From Planctomycetales bacterium (lineage in GTDB: Bacteria; Planctomycetota; Planctomycetia; Pirellulales; Thermoguttaceae), in contig SKJM01000087.1 in the NCBI GenBank assembly GCA_007122045.1, positions 1-5,178 on the forward strand: 5,178 nt of DNA. Direction: 5' to 3'. Within the stretch, counting starts at the first letter, position 1; each line of letters opens with the position of its first letter. The notes under the pieces were generated by a model. The model searched no databases, was not told the DNA's origin, and saw nothing but the letters and a program-made list of their open reading frames with translations. The translations under genes were made by a program, and so were the position numbers. This document shows, one piece after another, positions 4,210 through 5,178 of this stretch.

Positions 4210-5178
4210 ATGCCCCGAAAATTCGTCAACCAGTTGAGCCAACAGGAAGCCGTCGACGAGGTGTTCGTCGCGTCGGGCAAGCAGTTGCGGCCCAACCGGA
4301 ACGGAAACCTCTACCTGCAGGTCGAATTGTCCGACCGCACGGGCTCCATCGGCGCGCGGTTGTGGAACGCCGACGAGGCGATCTACCAGTCGTTCAACGA
4401 CGGCGATTACGTGCGCGTGCAGGGCAATACGCAGTTGTTCCAGGGCGCGGTGCAGATGATCGCCCGGCGCATCGAACCGGTCCTGCGCGAAGAGATCGAC
4501 CCGGCCGACTTCGAGCCCGAGCCGGCCGTCGACGCCGACCGGATGCTCGGGCGGCTGAAGGAGCTGGTCCGGGGCATCGGCGACCCGCACCTGAAGACCC
4601 TGGCCGAGTGCTTCCTGCTCGACGAGGAGTTTCTCAGGCGGTTTACGCTGGCGCCGGCGGGGACGAAGCATCACCATTCGTATCATGGGGGGTTGCTGGA
4701 GCATACCGTGGGTATGATGGAAGCGGCCGAGCGCATCGCCCCCTGCTACCCGCAGTTGGACCGCGACCTGCTCATCGTCGGGGCGATGCTGCACGACGTG
4801 GGCAAGACGCGCGAACTGGGCTTTCAAGGCGGTCTGGAATACACCGACGAAGGGCAACTCGTCGGCCACCTGGTCCTGGCCGTCGAAATGCTCAACGCCA
4901 AGGTGGCCGAGGCCGAGCGGCTGGCCGGCGAGCCGATTCCCGCCGAAACCGTCTTGACACTCAAACACATGCTGCTGAGCCATCATGGCGAGTACGAGTA
5001 CGGCAGCCCGAAGGTGCCCATGACCCTCGAAGCCCTCGCGCTGCATTGCCTCGACCTGCTCGACTCGAAGCTGAACGCGTTCGAGTTGATCATGCAGGCC
5101 GACCCGAACACCGACAGTCCCTGGACGACCTATCAGCCCACCCTGGGACGCAAAATCTACAAGGGAACCAGCCATGGA
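4210..5178 (+). CDS. YhaM-type 3'-5' exoribonuclease / OB-fold plus HD-domain hydrolase, C-terminus cut by the window
   Basis: This is 323 codons without a stop at the window end. Residues about 18-90 form a nucleic-acid-binding OB fold (LYLQVELSDRTGSIGARLWN at 34-53, DYVRVQGNTQLFQG at 66-79). Residues about 150-300 form an HD metal-dependent phosphohydrolase domain. Its features are HHHSYHGGLLEHT (154-166), the HD pair H195-D196 in AMLHDVGK, EYTDEGQLVGH (210-220), LKHMLLSHHGEYEYGSP (251-267) and ALHCLDLLDSKLNAF (277-291). These match Bacillus YhaM, a metal-dependent 3'-5' exoribonuclease of about 314 aa that degrades short single-stranded RNA or DNA. Only a few residues should be missing. 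The substrate in this organism is inferred from homology. Its domain order (OB, then HD) and the SHHGExEyGSP motif distinguish it from generic HD phosphohydrolases. Codon choice is noticeably less GC-rich over about 4630-4720. Confidence 0.88.
   Translation, partial: MPRKFVNQLSQQEAVDEVFVASGKQLRPNRNGNLYLQVELSDRTGSIGARLWNADEAIYQSFNDGDYVRVQGNTQLFQGAVQMIARRIEPVLREEIDPADFEPEPAVDADRMLGRLKELVRGIGDPHLKTLAECFLLDEEFLRRFTLAPAGTKHHHSYHGGLLEHTVGMMEAAERIAPCYPQLDRDLLIVGAMLHDVGKTRELGFQGGLEYTDEGQLVGHLVLAVEMLNAKVAEAERLAGEPIPAETVLTLKHMLLSHHGEYEYGSPKVPMTLEALALHCLDLLDSKLNAFELIMQADPNTDSPWTTYQPTLGRKIYKGTSHG

Noticed and set aside
4096..5175. A 359-codon minus-strand open frame antisense to the YhaM-like gene
   Set aside because: It is a shadow of a gene with complete OB and HD motifs on the + strand.

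Overview
The window is GC-rich bacterial DNA. Codon usage is GC-biased, and long stop-free frames appear opposite the real genes. A planctomycete or close relative is the most likely source, judged from the gene set: a long-form prolyl-tRNA synthetase, a YhaM-like OB-fold/HD protein and a GxxExxY-family gene set among A-tract repeats. No rRNA marker is present, so this assignment is an inference.

Layout. Positions 1-1153 hold the eroded remains of several type II toxin-antitoxin (TA) modules. From the left these are: the last 13 codons of a + strand gene, overlapping a GNAT-type toxin that keeps only about 31 recognisable N-terminal residues; a convergent (- strand) RelB-type ribbon-helix-helix antitoxin that looks whole, followed by a RelE-type toxin cut off after 32 residues; a possible fourth remnant at 628-746; and an intact Phd/YefM-type antitoxin behind a VapC (PIN) toxin that has lost its N-terminal two thirds. 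Both fully visible antitoxins are intact, and every toxin is broken.

Positions 1150-2931 (- strand) encode a complete ProS. Its last 20 or so residues look unlike the family and run straight into the vapC remnant. A sigma-70-like promoter and a GC-rich leader lie upstream (2932-3060).

Positions about 3201-4108 look like a discrete cassette: one + strand gene for a GxxExxY protein, bounded by inverted copies of a two-part motif (GGC plus an A-tract, then GGGC plus A7). The protein appears to be an internal duplication, with a nuclease-like N-terminal domain and a degenerate C-terminal copy.

Positions 4210-5178 (+ strand) encode a YhaM-type 3'-5' exoribonuclease or related HD hydrolase. It has its own promoter and is cut by the window end.

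How it fits together: proS and the yhaM-like gene are chromosomal housekeeping-type genes. The GxxExxY cassette sits between their divergent 5' regions, and the TA debris has collected downstream of proS. The two regions worth a second look are the GxxExxY cassette and the antitoxin-retaining, toxin-broken cluster.
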